NCBI GenBank assembly: GCA_022606425.2 | Contig: JAHDVF020001365.1 | Location: 806,001-870,000 of the forward strand | Direction of reading: 5' to 3' | Length of the DNA stretch: 64,000 nucleotides | Source: Lepidostoma basale | Lineage: Eukaryota > Arthropoda > Insecta > Trichoptera > Lepidostomatidae | Part shown: positions 1 to 9,539 of the stretch, piece by piece | How positions within the stretch are numbered: position 1 is the first letter of the stretch | Layout: each line of letters begins with the position of its first letter | Position numbers and translations under genes: made by a program | Notes under the pieces: model-generated | What the model saw: only the letters and a program-made list of their open reading frames with translations | Databases searched by the model: none | What the model was told of the DNA's origin: nothing

Positions 1-440
1 ACCATTTACATCATTAACATATAATTTTTTTACCATTCTTTCTTCATTCATTCTTTCCATATGTCCACACCATCTTAATGATCCTTTCATTATTTTGTTC
101 ATGACACCATCATTCGCACCGCATTCACTTCTTATATTTTCATTCGACACTCTATCATACACAGAGTATACACACATTCATCTAAGAGATCTCATTTCTA
201 CTGCATTTATTCTACTTTCATCCTTCTTTTGCAGTTCCATGCTTCGCTTCCATACATAAGGGTCGGTAGAAGAACACCATTGTGCACTGCCATTCTAGCT
301 TTTTTGGATAGATTTTTGTTTGCGATGACAACTTTAAGTGCACCATTCACTTTGTTGCCTGCCCCAACCCTTCTTTCAATATCCCTCTCCACTCTCCCAT
401 CTCTTGTAAACATACTACCTAAATACACAAACTCAACAAT
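1..440 (-). mobile_element. TTAG-tailed LINE fragment, 3' part beyond the left edge
   Basis: Read on the minus strand, positions 428-207 encode the RT thumb-to-C-terminal stretch (MYLGSMFTRDGRVERDIERR..., then GVLLPTLMYGSEAWN). The fragment is 5'-truncated near position 440. Compared with the copy at 13335-14944, one base is missing at about 231-234, inside the codons after SEAWN. This shifts the frame. Further in, the conserved MNKIMKGSLRW region is still legible. The element's 3' end and tail lie left of the window. Classification as an RTE-like non-LTR retrotransposon is from family knowledge; the truncation and frameshift are seen directly. Confidence 0.85.
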
Positions 441-624
441 TTTATATTAACTAGTAATATTTTTGAGATAAACACCAACAATGATCACATAATTGAAACT
501 ATTAAGAAAAAAACAGAAGATCGCAGCGAGCTGCCAAAACCCGGTCGAAGCCATAAAACCAAGTGGACATTAAATACATGTTATAAAGTTTTTTTTTCAT
601 TATTTAAGTTAACATTGTTCTTTT

Positions 625-900
625 TGTGTTAAATTATTTTTATTATTATTTTTATTTTGTTATTTTATTTTATATCATTGTATTTTATATTATTTGTTTT
701 TGATTTATTTTGTGGGTGTCGGACGATCGAAGTGTGCGCGGGAGATGCCTATTGGTGGCGATGAGGTTCGCAACCCATCACACCGCGTCTCCCGCGAGCG
801 AAAAGAGAAGGATGGAGTGCCGCATCAGTAAAGTGTGACAGTCCATTCTTTCTGCCTACCCTTTCGGGGAGACGGCGTGATGGTTAGTTAGTTAGTTAGT
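625..900 (+). mobile_element. SINE-like element, copy 1, with TTAG LINE 3' end
   Basis: An AT-rich head is followed by a GC-rich core (about 735-805) and then by the last 60 bases of the TTAG LINE (from CAGTCCATTCTTTCTGCC, through the GGGGAGACGGCGTGATGG end) and a TTAG array. In the core, GCGGGAGA pairs with TCTCCCGC around an inner hairpin, GGTT-CGC-AACC, that resembles a Pol III B box. The same unit occurs at 2905-3150, 15158-15412 and, inverted, at 59915-60040. It has no coding capacity. It most likely uses the LINE's reverse transcriptase. Confidence 0.75.
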
Positions 901-1235
901 TATGTAAATATTTGATTGCTTAATTTAAAGGAAATATAAATGTTTTATCTATTCATTGGCTGAAAAAATAAATATGTATGAAATTGTAATCTTCCCATGG
1001 CTGCCTGGTGTGGTGGTCGGGCCGCAGGGCGGGACGCAGGTGTACTCGTAGGAGGTAGGAGGCACAGCGAGGTGAATAATTATTACCCGCGCGCTCTGTT
1101 TCCGCGAAAATAAAACAACTTACGCATAAATTTAATTCCCTAAAGTTTGGGAAACTGTGCTTAGTCCTGCATAATACTGAAATGGTTGTGATGAAAGAAA
1201 ATCACAAGGACATGCCGCACAACGATGGTGCTCTT
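901..1235. other. Unassigned spacer with a GC-rich patch
   Basis: No gene or known repeat recognised. Positions 1000-1105 are much more GC-rich than the surroundings (GGGCCGCAGGGCGGGACGC) and may be a relic of an unrelated element. Confidence 0.4.
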
Positions 1236-1435
1236 TAATATTATATTTTAATTTCTTTTAAAACGATTTTTTAAATTATGAAATTAATATTATATTTTAA
1301 TTTCTTTTAAAACGATTTTTTAAATTATGAAATTAATATTATATATTTTAATTTCTTTTAAAACGATTTTTTAAATTATGAAATTAATATTATATTTTAA
1401 TTTCTTTTAAAACGATTTTTTAAATTATGAAATTA
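1236..1435. repeat. 49-bp tandem repeat, four copies
   Basis: Units start at 1236, 1285, 1334 and 1385 and read TAATATTATATTTTAATTTC..., continuing into AAAACGATTTTTTAAATTATG. The first three units are 49 bp. The third is lengthened by an AT, giving 51 bp. The copies are nearly identical, so the array is young. A LINE 3' end inserted at its right edge. Confidence 0.9.
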
Positions 1436-1450
1436 ATTATTAAAACGATT

Positions 1451-1775
1451 ATGAACAAAATTATGAAAGGATCGCTGCGTTGGTTCGGACATATGGAACG
1501 CATGGATGGAGAAAGAATGGTTAAGAAAGTATACGTTAATGATGTAAATGGGGTACGAAGCCGAGGCAGACCGAGGAAAACATGGCATGACCAAATTAAT
1601 CAAATTTTAAAGGTTGGTCATGTTAGAAGTCGGAGGAATCGACGTGCGTGTATGACTCGTTGTATGAATGTGGAGGAAGCTAGAGAGGTTTGCCAGGATA
1701 GAGTAGTGTGGCGGTCCATTCTCTCTGCCTACCCCTGCGGGGAAACGGCGTGATGGTTTGTTGTTGTTGTTGTTG
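1451..1775 (+). mobile_element. GTT-tailed LINE 3' end with intact target-site duplication
   Basis: The open frame from MNKIMKGSLRWFGHMERMDGERMVKK (split here only for description) to SAYPCGETA ends at 1753 and is followed by GATGG and (GTT)n. The 11-base sequence TTAAAACGATT lies at 1440-1450 and again at 1776-1786, so this is a complete, 5'-truncated insertion into the end of the 49-bp array. The frame is undamaged, which suggests a recent insertion. The C-terminus has basic GRPRKTWHDQ and CMTRCMN blocks typical of this LINE lineage. Confidence 0.9.
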
Positions 1776-1786
1776 TTAAAACGATT

Positions 1787-2159
1787 TTTTTTACGATTTA
1801 ATATGGGAGTATCGTGAGAAAACTCTCATTACTGATACCCCACTATTTATGACATGAGTTATTTGCCTGAATATTAATTAGACATGAGTTCTTTTATATA
1901 CTATTTTTGACATGAGTTATTTTAAATATTATTATAACCAGTAAATATACTTATTGTATAATAGTTTGTGAAAAATTATACACATAATTAAATAAAACTT
2001 ACTAAACCAAACAATCGAACAAATAACAAATTACGGCAAGTAAAAATTACATTCAAATTTCAGCTTTTAAAAGTTAAATATAAATTACTACGATAATACA
2101 CACCTATAATATTTACTATACAGATAATAAATGGGGAGAGAAATGAATTAATACACAAA
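1787..2159. other. AT-rich spacer
   Basis: No gene seen. GACATGAGTT occurs three times between 1850 and 1920. Confidence 0.4.
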
Positions 2160-2271
2160 TTTCTCTTTTTCTTTTTTATATAGTTTGTATATACATAAAA
2201 TTAGTTTGTATATACGTTTTATATTTAAAAAAAAATTACACAGACATGTTTCGGACAACCAGTTCTTCTTT
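2160..2271 (-). mobile_element. Remnant of hammerhead family D palindrome
   Basis: The stretch through CAGACATGTTTCGGACAACC matches one arm of the palindrome at 55150-55610, including the GAAAC/ACATGTC half of the hammerhead-like motif. A LINE fragment begins at about 2272 and removes the rest, including the CUGAGGA half. It is therefore a dead copy. Confidence 0.6.
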
Positions 2272-2660
2272 AACCATCATACAACGAGTCATACACGCAC
2301 ATCGGTTCTTCCGATTTCTAATATGACCAACGTTAAAAATGTGATTGAATTGGTCATGCCATGTTTTCCTTGGTCTGCCTCGACTCAGTAATCCATTAAC
2401 ATCGTTAACGTATACTTTCTTAACCATCATTTCCCTATCCATGCGCTCCATATGTCCGAACCAACTCAGATACCCTTTCATAATTTGTTCATATAACCTT
2501 CTTCCGCTATATATTCCTTTCTTATATCAGCATTTTAGATTCTGTCGTATATAGTTCTAACACACATACGTCTGAGGGATCTCATCTCTACCGCATTTAT
2601 TCTGTTCTCATCCGTCTTCTGCCAGTTCCATGTTTCGCTTCCATACATAAGGGTTTTTAA
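2272..2660 (-). mobile_element. TTAG/GTT LINE fragment lacking its 3' tail
   Basis: The minus-strand frame 2481-2236 reads MKGYLSWFGHMERMDREMM... and GRPRKTWHDQ. Upstream coding traces (RT C-terminal, SEAWN-type) continue to about 2660. It stops before the SAYPxGETA end and abuts the family D remnant directly, so it was truncated or overwritten there. Confidence 0.75.
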
Positions 2661-2689
2661 GAGCAAACTTTTTCGTTTATATAACAAGT

Positions 2690-2904
2690 TTTTTCGTTTA
2701 TATAAATAATTTTGACAGGTGTAAAAATAAATTTTTCATTTGTTCCAATGACAATTTGAATAATTTCTTCAGTATTCTTTTAAAGTTCTTGCTGGTGTTG
2801 GTTGGTTTTAAGTGCCTAATTACTGCTAATTAAAAAAAGGTGGATACGTGGAACATGAATTAAATCATACAATAGACAATATGTGCACCATCTAAAAATA
2901 ACAT
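2690..2904. other. Possible hammerhead family A fragment plus spacer
   Basis: Positions 2715-2790 (GACAGGTGTAAAAATAAAT, then TTGTTCCAATGACAATTTG) resemble the distal part of the family A element at 13130-13215. The ribozyme core is absent. The rest is unassigned. Confidence 0.35.
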
Positions 2905-3150
2905 TTTGCGTTAAATTATTTTTATTTTGTTATTTTATTTTATATCATTGTATTTTATATTATTTGTTTTAGATAGAAGTGTGCGCGGGAGATGCCTATT
3001 GGTGGCGATGAGGTTCGCAACCCATCACACCGCGTCTCCCGCGGGGCGAAAAGAGAAGGATGGAGTGCCGCATCAGTAAAAGTGCGACAGTCCATTCTTT
3101 CTGCCTATCCTTTCGGGGAGACGCCGTGATGGTTAGTTAGTTAGTTAAGA
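2905..3150 (+). mobile_element. SINE-like element, copy 2
   Basis: Same order as copy 1: AT-rich head, GCGGGAGATGCC...CGTCTCCCGC core, TTAG LINE 3' end and a TTAG tail ending at about 3148. It is a few bases shorter than copy 1 between head and core. Confidence 0.75.
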
Positions 3151-3164
3151 GCAAACTATTTTTT

Positions 3165-3400
3165 TAAAAGAAGGAGAGTACATAAAAAAATAATGTTATG
3201 TCAAAATTTAAAAGCTATCGGTAAGTATCAACATTTCACAGCATTTTTTTTATTTTTAATAAAGAAGAAGGAGGGTATATAAAAAGCGCGTATTCGAATG
3301 CAACGTTGTGCCAAAATTTAAAAGTAATCGGTAAATATCAACATCGAAGGAAAGAATGTACGAACAAACACGCGCGTATTCGAATGCAACAATTTTAATC
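3165..3400. repeat. Imperfect direct repeat of about 100 bp
   Basis: GAAGGAGAGTACATAAAAAA...ATCGGTAAGTATCAACAT at 3170-3235 recurs at 3268-3345. The word GCGCGTATTCGAATGCAAC occurs at 3286 and about 3372. Positions 3400-3688 hold no recognisable gene. Confidence 0.6.
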
Positions 3401-3688
3401 TCGTAGTATCAAAGTTACCTATTAATTTATTTTTATTTTAGGGTAACAAACAGCGAATAAGTATATATTATATATAAAAAATACACAAAGTAGTACTTAA
3501 ATAAGGCCAATTACATGTTACCACAAATATAAATTAATGAACAGAGTTAACATTATAGACTTATGAAACGAGATTTTACTAAACTAAAATCAAAATAAAA
3601 CTAAGGTAATAAGTATAAATATTATCAAAAAGATTATAATAATAATACGAATAAAGGAATATAACATAACATCGTTTACATATAAAAA

Positions 3689-3938
3689 AAGTATATGTTA
3701 ACGATGTAAATGGAACCAGAAATAGAGGAAGACCGAGGAAAACGTGTCGCGATCAAATAAATCAAATATTGAATGTCGGCCATGTGAGGAGTCAGAGAAA
3801 TCGACGCGCGTGCATGACACGGTGTATGAATGTTGAGGAATCGTGAGAAATATGTCAGGAAAGAAAATTGTGGCAGTCCATTCTTTCTGCCTACCCCTTC
3901 GGGGAGACGGCATGATGGTTAGTTAGTTAGTTAGTTAG
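3689..3938 (+). mobile_element. TTAG-tailed LINE 3' end
   Basis: Begins within the VKKVYVNDVNGTRNRGRPRKT region and runs to the GGGGAGACGGCATGATGG end and a four-unit TTAG tail. An in-frame TGA follows the NVEES codons, so it is no longer open. Confidence 0.85.
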
Positions 3939-4084
3939 AATATAACATTATAGCCCTAGACACACCGAAAAGTTGCTGCAACTTTTTTTTTTTAAATCAT
4001 GAGTGTTTAGGTGAAAAAATCGATTGAATTAAAAGATTTGTTGTAAGTGTCACATATCCGATACATTGCCGCGCTTTGAGCGTA

Positions 4085-4590
4085 ATTGGTGCGATAAGCA
4101 GGAAGGTGGATTACTTGGCTCACGGTGTGTCTTGAGACGAGACATTCACTTGGGTGTCCATTTCTTTCGACTGATAGGCGGTTGTTTACACAACTCAGAA
4201 ATCCTGAGTGATGTAGGTCTGTTCGTCCCTGATAATTATCTTCGACAAAGGGGCCATAGATTGTTTTATCTCCCACGATGCAGAACCAACCTGCCAATGG
4301 TTTTGCCGGTAGGTAAAGAAATATCTTTGCTTAATCGTGTCACCTCGGGTTTTGACATATTTTGTGATAGTTTGGCTCATCTGAGGGAAGTACCATCTTT
4401 ATTATAATTGTATGGTACATTTATTTTATTAATTTGTCATGCATCTTATGTTTCTCGCTCTTTTTATTAATCTATTATGTATTTCTTATTATTGTGTATC
4501 TCTAACTTGTATCTTTAGTGTATTGGAAAAAAAAATCTGTAATGCTTTAGATGTGTTTAAAATAAATAAATGAAATGAAATAAATAAAAA
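4085..4590 (+). mobile_element. Jockey/CR1-group LINE 3' end
   Basis: The frame ending at 4407 encodes HFFRLIGGCLHNSEIL, VGLFVPDNYLRQRGHRLFY and CRTNLPMVLPVGKEI, the C-terminal tail that follows the RT thumb in this LINE group. After the stop come about 150 bp of 3' UTR and an (A/T)AAAT-rich tail near 4560-4590. It is strongly 5'-truncated. Confidence 0.75.
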
Positions 4591-4932
4591 ATAATCAGGA
4601 AAGGACCTGCTAGCTAAGAAGCTAATATAATTCTTTATAGATTCACCATTCACACTAGTGCACCATGCAAGTCACCTTCGGAGATATCTTCAGACATAAT
4701 GTATGCATCGAAACAAAGTAAGCTCCAACCCACACGCGCGCCTCGCGGGCTTGTGCGCTCGTCCGTAACAGATCGGACATATGCGCCGATGTATAAAAGT
4801 TCGTTTTATTTTTATTGCTGTGTTATTTCCACGTCTGTTGACGGGGTTGGAATTATGCCGTTTCTTAAAATACGGAAATAAGCGCCGGTATGTATTACAC
4901 AGTCGCATTTACGAGTGCTATTTTAAGCAATG
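4591..4932. other. Unassigned sequence
   Basis: No supported gene. Positions 4725-4800 are GC-rich (ACGCGCGCCTCGCGGGC). Short open frames occur on both strands but show no recognisable domain. Confidence 0.4.
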
Positions 4933-5002
4933 CATTGTTTTGGCGTAAACACTTTGATATTTCAACATTATTAAGTATTTAATTGAAACACTGATTTATA
5001 AA

Positions 5003-6090
5003 TATTTGTGAAATGTATACTTATATCTGTATACGAATCCTGGATTTTCACCTGTGGATGGTTAATTAAAATGTTTAATTGTATCTCAATAGAGACGAAG
5101 AAACAAACTGGAAACTGAATATGGATGATCAAGGTGTTTACAGGACTTATGACCTGTCATTGGTTGGGTTAAGCGCACGCTTTATGTAATTACAACATTC
5201 CCCATTCCACTATTGTTATTATGATCATGCATGATACATTTTTTTTGGAAGTTGTATATATACTCCAAATCCATACCTATCTTCACGTGTCAGTTCCAGT
5301 TAGCCATCTATGTAGATTTGATTGTACTAATTAATTTTTTAAGATTAATCTATACAATCCACCCACTAACGCCATCTATGAAGAATGATTGTTTAGCATT
5401 TAGCAAACTACTTTATTAACACAATGCGAAGAGGCTACCGCCTCCTAGCGCACTGTTTAGAAGTCGCCTGGAGTATCACTCCTATTTTATACGCCAAAGA
5501 ATTGACCAGAATATTTACAAATATTTGTGAAATGTATACTTATATCTGTATACGAATCCTGGATTTTCACCTGTGGGTGGTTAATTTAAATTTTTAATTG
5601 TATCTCAATAGAGACGAAGAAACAAACTGGAAACTGAATATGGATGATCAAGGTGTTTACAGGACTTATGACCTGTCATTGGTTGGGTTAAGCGCACGCT
5701 TTATGTAATTACAACATTCCCCATTCCACCATTGTTATTATGATCATGCATGATACATTTTTGGAAGTTGTATATATACTCCAAATCCATACCTATCTTC
5801 ACGTGTCAGATTGTAAGATTAATCTTAAAAAATTAATTAGTACAATCAAATCTACATAGATGGCTAACTGGAACTGACACGTGAAGATAGGTATGGATTT
5901 GGAGTATATATACAACTTCCAAAAATGTATCATGCATGATCATAATAACAATGGTGGAATGGGGAATGTTGTAATTACATAAAGCGTGCGCTTAACCCAA
6001 CCAATGACAGGTCATAAGTCCTGTAAACACCTTGATCATCCATATTCAGTTTCCAGTTTGTTTCTTCGTCTCTATTGAGATACAATTAAA
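5003..6090. repeat. Direct-plus-inverted triplication (element F)
   Basis: The segment 5003-5292 is repeated directly at 5521-5808 with only a handful of differences. Positions 5055-5350 are repeated inverted at about 5816-6090. The inverted copy starts inside the AATTAATTTTTTAAGATTAATC stretch. Related, more diverged copies lie at 35950-36440 (inverted) and 29185-29300. High identity among the three local copies points to one or two recent duplication events, such as template switching during repair. Confidence 0.8.
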
Positions 6091-6245
6091 AACTGATTTA
6101 TAATATCACAATTATTTTAATTTCTATGAAATTGTCGCGACAGCTGGAAATATCATAATTATATCAATGAAATTATTCAAATTGACCTAGGAACAAATAC
6201 ACATAAAGATTCGAAAAATCACGAAAATTTGACATTTGATATATT

Positions 6246-6310
6246 ATTGTAACACCTGATGATGTCAACATAGGTTGATGAAACAGCTGTCGCGTAAAAT
6301 GAAATACAAT
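6246..6310 (+). ncRNA. Hammerhead-like ribozyme motif, family A, motif 1
   Basis: CTGATGA at 6256-6262, spacer T, stem II GTCAAC (6264-6269) with GTTGAT (6274-6279) around loop ATAG, and GAAAC at 6280-6284. These are followed by self-complementary ACAGCTGT (6283-6290) as stem III and C at 6291 as predicted cleavage nucleotide. Stem I has C-G next to the core, one A.C mismatch, then C-G and A-U. A distal ATTGTA/TACAAT helix closes it. All invariant core bases are present. The one-base spacer before stem II departs from the textbook consensus. Confidence 0.7.
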
Positions 6311-6440
6311 AGTGATACAAAAACAAAGTTATTTAATTTAACATTTTCAAAGTTTTTTTATTACTGTTAAAATTTAAAACATTGTTATAATATCCCAATT
6401 TCTTTTAATTCCTTCCGTCTCGCTCAGCTCGCTTCTGTTG

Positions 6441-6500
6441 ATTCTAAGACCTGACGATGCTAACATCGGTTAGCAAAACAGCTGTCGCGACAAAATATAA
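6441..6500 (+). ncRNA. Hammerhead-like motif, family A, motif 2 (degenerate)
   Basis: CTGACGA at 6451-6457, stem II GCTAAC/GTTAGC around ATCG, and palindromic ACAGCTGT followed by C. Stem II pairs perfectly although two positions differ from motif 1, which is compensatory. The G of GAAA is lost (AAAAC) and stem I pairs poorly, so activity is unlikely. It lies 195 bp downstream of motif 1 in the same orientation. Confidence 0.5.
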
Positions 6501-6611
6501 TCAATCGTAATATTTATAACATTTTTTTTATTTAAACAGTCGATTATGTTGAAATATCAAAATGTTTCCGCCAAAACAATGGATTATCTAATTAATTTTA
6601 TATTTTGTAGA

Positions 6612-6704
6612 TAAAGCGTGTCAGGATAGATAATGTGGCGATTAATTCTCTCTGCCTACCCTTACGGGGAAACGGCGGGATGGTTTGTTCTTGTTGTTGC
6701 TGTT
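6612..6704 (+). mobile_element. GTT-tailed LINE extreme 3' end
   Basis: GTGTCAGGATAGATAATGTG through CTGCCTACCCTTACGGGG, GATGGTTTG and a degenerate GTT tail. Only about 90 bp remain. Confidence 0.75.
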
Positions 6705-6738
6705 AGAGCCAAACCATACCTTCCAAAGATTCTGGCCG

Positions 6739-7199
6739 GGCGTGGATTGCCCAATGTACTTTAATTTTATACTGTTATTGCTTTTAGATTATTTACTCGT
6801 TCCCTCTACTCTAACCTTGCTGACCCCCTTTACTTTGCTCCACCTCAGATCCCCACATTCCCTCTCCTCCCCTCAATACTGTGTTCCGCCTTCCCCATGT
6901 GAATTATTTTTAAAACTAGGTGGTAAGACTCTATTTTGTTAGATTGTTATTAGCAATATTATTTCTATATTTTTAAATAAATAGAAGCTTACATGTGGAA
7001 GTGCGGGACACAGAAGGAAATACAAAGTAGAGTAAATGTGGCCTGGCATCCCATTGTGTTTGCGTAAATTAAATGTATGTCCCGGATGGACGGGGACAGT
7101 CCTAGAAAGGGTACGAGCGAGGCTGAAGAAAGGGTGCCGCTGGGCCCTATAACAGCCTCGGGTATGTGGTGGGAACCCTTCGGTGTTCCTTTTTTTTTT
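6739..7199 (+). mobile_element. 461-bp non-coding retroelement with 14-bp target duplication
   Basis: AAAGATTCTGGCCG occurs at 6725-6738 and 7200-7213, flanking the insert exactly. The insert has a pyrimidine-rich first half and a GC-rich 3' part (GAGGCTGAAGAAAGGGTGCC, CCTATAACAGCCTCGG). It ends in a run of ten T. The GC-rich part is related to 20345-20510 and to 59480-59690. No protein is encoded. A run of T before the duplication would suit an RNA terminated by RNA polymerase III; this is inference. Confidence 0.7.
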
Positions 7200-7213
7200 A
7201 AAGATTCTGGCCG

Positions 7214-7769
7214 AAAAATTCCCCAAGTTTAAAATTGGATAATCTAGTTAATTTCTGACCGTATAATGGGATCTCGGTGCGCATGTGTCAGCCGCCGAAG
7301 CGAAGTTATTTATAGTTTTATGAATGAATGATATTACGTGTCCGATCCTCTCCAATCCGCCTTGTCGTATATCACAAGACACACACACTCACTTACCATT
7401 ACAGTTTATATACTATCATACGGAGACACACATCGATTCATTAGGCCACGCTTCATTAAGTGTTAAACATTACTGGCTAGGCGGGAACTCGTGTTTTTTA
7501 AATTCAAATAAAGAATACTCGTTCTGTTTTGATTTGATTGCTTTGAAACAGTTCTTGAGGAACTCTGGACATATTTCAACGGCGTGATGACTGTGGTCTC
7601 AAAAAACTGAGGTGTAGCCAACATGGTCATTAACGTCTCTTGTCTTCTATGACGTCACTTATTTGACTCGAAAACAAGAATTAAAGCGAGATGATTTATG
7701 AAAAACTCATACTGCATAAGGGTCAATCAGAAAAGGCTACACCCGAAGAAGATGTTACAATAAAGAAGT
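7214..7769. other. Unassigned sequence
   Basis: No recognisable element or supported gene. An 87-codon frame at 7324-7587 has no recognisable motif. Confidence 0.4.
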
Positions 7770-7836
7770 TCTTATTTTTCTTCAGTCTTCTTCCCTCTAC
7801 TGCTGGATATAAACCTCTTCCATTTTCTTCAACAAT
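7770..7836 (-). mobile_element. RTE-like LINE extreme 3' end
   Basis: On the minus strand the frame ENGRGLYPAVEGRRL leads into a GAAGAAAAA tail, the usual C-terminal end of GAA-tailed RTE-like elements. About 65 bp long. Confidence 0.65.
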
Positions 7837-7842
7837 CGTCCT

Positions 7843-8552
7843 GTTGACGAATCCGGGGAAAGATTGGGGCTAGCAATAAATGTCAGTAAAACATTGATGA
7901 CATTCGGACGGCTTGACTACAGTGGGTCAGTATTGCATTTGAACGGCCGTAACGTTGAAAGGGTGGAAATTTTTAAATACCTCGGCAGCATACTAACGCA
8001 ATCTCTTGACCCAGATGTAGAGATAAAATGCAGAATTGAGGCAGCAAGAGCTATCGCTCTTCTGTAATGATAACGTTAACTTGAAACTCCTTCAGAGAAT
8101 GATCAAATGTGGTCTGTTTTATTGTACAGATGTGAAACGTGGACCTTGAAAGTTAACTCAATGAACAGACTGGAAGCATTTGAAATGTGGCTCAATCGCC
8201 GAATTCTCAGAGTCCCTTGGACAGACATGGTTACTAATACCGAAGTCCTGAGACGAGCTAGAGTTGACAGGGTACTGTTATCAACTATCAAGGTTCGAAA
8301 GATTTCACATTTGGGTCGTATACAGAGTGGGGAAAAGTACCACCTTCTCCAACTGATATTGGAGGGGAAAATTGAGAGACGCCGAGGGTTTGGTAGAAGA
8401 CAAATGTCCTGGCTGCGAAACGTGAGGGAGTGGACCGCCATCCGAAGTGTGGGGGAGCTGTTCCGAGTAGCGCAGGACAGAGACAGGTTCACCGAGATGA
8501 TCGCCAACGTTGGGGGGACCCGACAAGACACTTGAAGAAGAAGAAGAAGAAA
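7843..8552 (+). mobile_element. RTE-like LINE, RT C-terminal region with GAA tail
   Basis: Two frames together encode the end of the RT and the C-terminal region: GLAINVSKTLMTF, FKYLGSILTQSLD and EIKCRIEAAR end at a stop near 8067, then VWSVLLYRCETWTLK, AFEMWLNRRILRVPWTD and MIANVGGT to 8535. The two frames are separated by a frameshift around 8064-8105. The 3' end carries (GAA)n. A related end is fused to the non-coding element at 19775-20172. Confidence 0.85.
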
Positions 8553-8912
8553 TTAAAAATTGACCACTCAAATATAACAATAATATTCAAATTCATTATA
8601 TCAATGTGTTATGTTTAATTTATATCATTTACTAACCCCACACACTCTGCTATATAAATCTCACAAAGTTTTACGCCTAGGCATAATTTTCCTTCATTTA
8701 TCTTATTTTTTTCAATATATTTCATGGCATTCAGTAGTTTTTGATGGGTCATAAAGAAGTCAGGCGTATTTGTTAAACACTTTCGTTGGCATCGGAAAAG
8801 ATCGTGGATAAAAAACCAATTTAATATATGACCACAATTTTTCTCATCACGTGTGCTTTCGAGGAAATCAATTTTATTTGTGGAATTCCACTCGCCTAGG
8901 TGTAGAGAAACA
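8553..8912. other. Unassigned AT-rich spacer
   Basis: No gene or repeat recognised. Confidence 0.4.
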
Positions 8913-9210
8913 TTAAACTAACTAACTAACGATCACACATTTTTTTCCTGAAGGGTAGGCAGAGAAGATGTATCGCCAAACTGCTCTGTCCTGACATTCC
9001 TCTCTGGATTCCGCTCCATTCATACATCGTAGCATGCACGCTCGTCGATTTTCAGTATTTGATTAATTTGATCATACCATGCTTTCCTTGATCTTCCACG
9101 GCTTCTATTTTCCTCACACTGCTTGTATACAACATTTGAACCATTATTCTCTCGTATATTTGTTCCAAATGTCTAAACCATCTCAGGGATTCATTTTTAA
9201 CTTATGATGA
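8913..9210 (-). mobile_element. Degenerate TTAG-tailed LINE 3' end
   Basis: Starts on the plus strand with ACTAACTAACTAAC, the complement of the TTAG tail, then GGGTAGGCAGAGAAGATG and the CATTCATACATCGTAGCATGC block. No open frame survives. It is clearly diverged from the young copies. Confidence 0.75.
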
Positions 9211-9224
9211 AATCATCTATAGTG

Positions 9225-9530
9225 AATTACAATTATCTTATAGTGAATGCGGTGCGAATGAAAGTGTTATGAACAAAAAAATTAAATGAAAATTAAGATG
9301 GTTTGGATACATGGAAAGAATGAATGAAGAAATAATAGTTTAAAAAAAGCATATGTTAACAATGTAAATGAACCTAGAAATAGAGGCTGATTGATGAAAA
9401 CGTTGCACGATCAAATAAATCAAATATTGAATGTTGGCCGCGTAAGGAGTCGGAAAATTGACGTGCGTGCATGACACGATGTATGAATGTTTAGGAATCT
9501 AGAGAAGTGTGTCAGAAAAGTGAGTTTGTT
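9225..9530 (+). mobile_element. Degenerate TTAG-type LINE fragment
   Basis: GAATGCGGTGCGAATGAAAG, AAGATGGTTTGGATACATGG and CATGACACGATGTATGAATG follow in the usual order, but stops and indels break the frame and the tail is missing. Confidence 0.7.
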
Positions 9531-9539
9531 AATTATTTA

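Larger units (their letters stand above)
4933..6581. mobile_element. Composite element bounded by 36-bp inverted repeats and carrying hammerheads
   Basis: Left end 4933-4968 and the reverse complement of right end 6546-6581 agree at 34 of 36 bases (CATTGTTTTGGCG...TTCAACAT). The same terminal sequence ends the hammerhead family A copy at 62475-62820. The composite is therefore best read as an inverted pair of family A ends with other sequence between. The middle holds a triplicated segment (see 5003-6090), followed by two plus-strand hammerhead-like motifs. No target duplication was found outside the ends. Confidence 0.65.

Noticed and set aside
5090..5190. Conserved short frame in element F (YLNRDE, NWK, GVYRTY, LSLVGLSARFM), also at 36337-36435
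   Set aside because: Comparing the two copies by eye, most differences change the amino acid and few are silent, so there is no sign of coding constraint.
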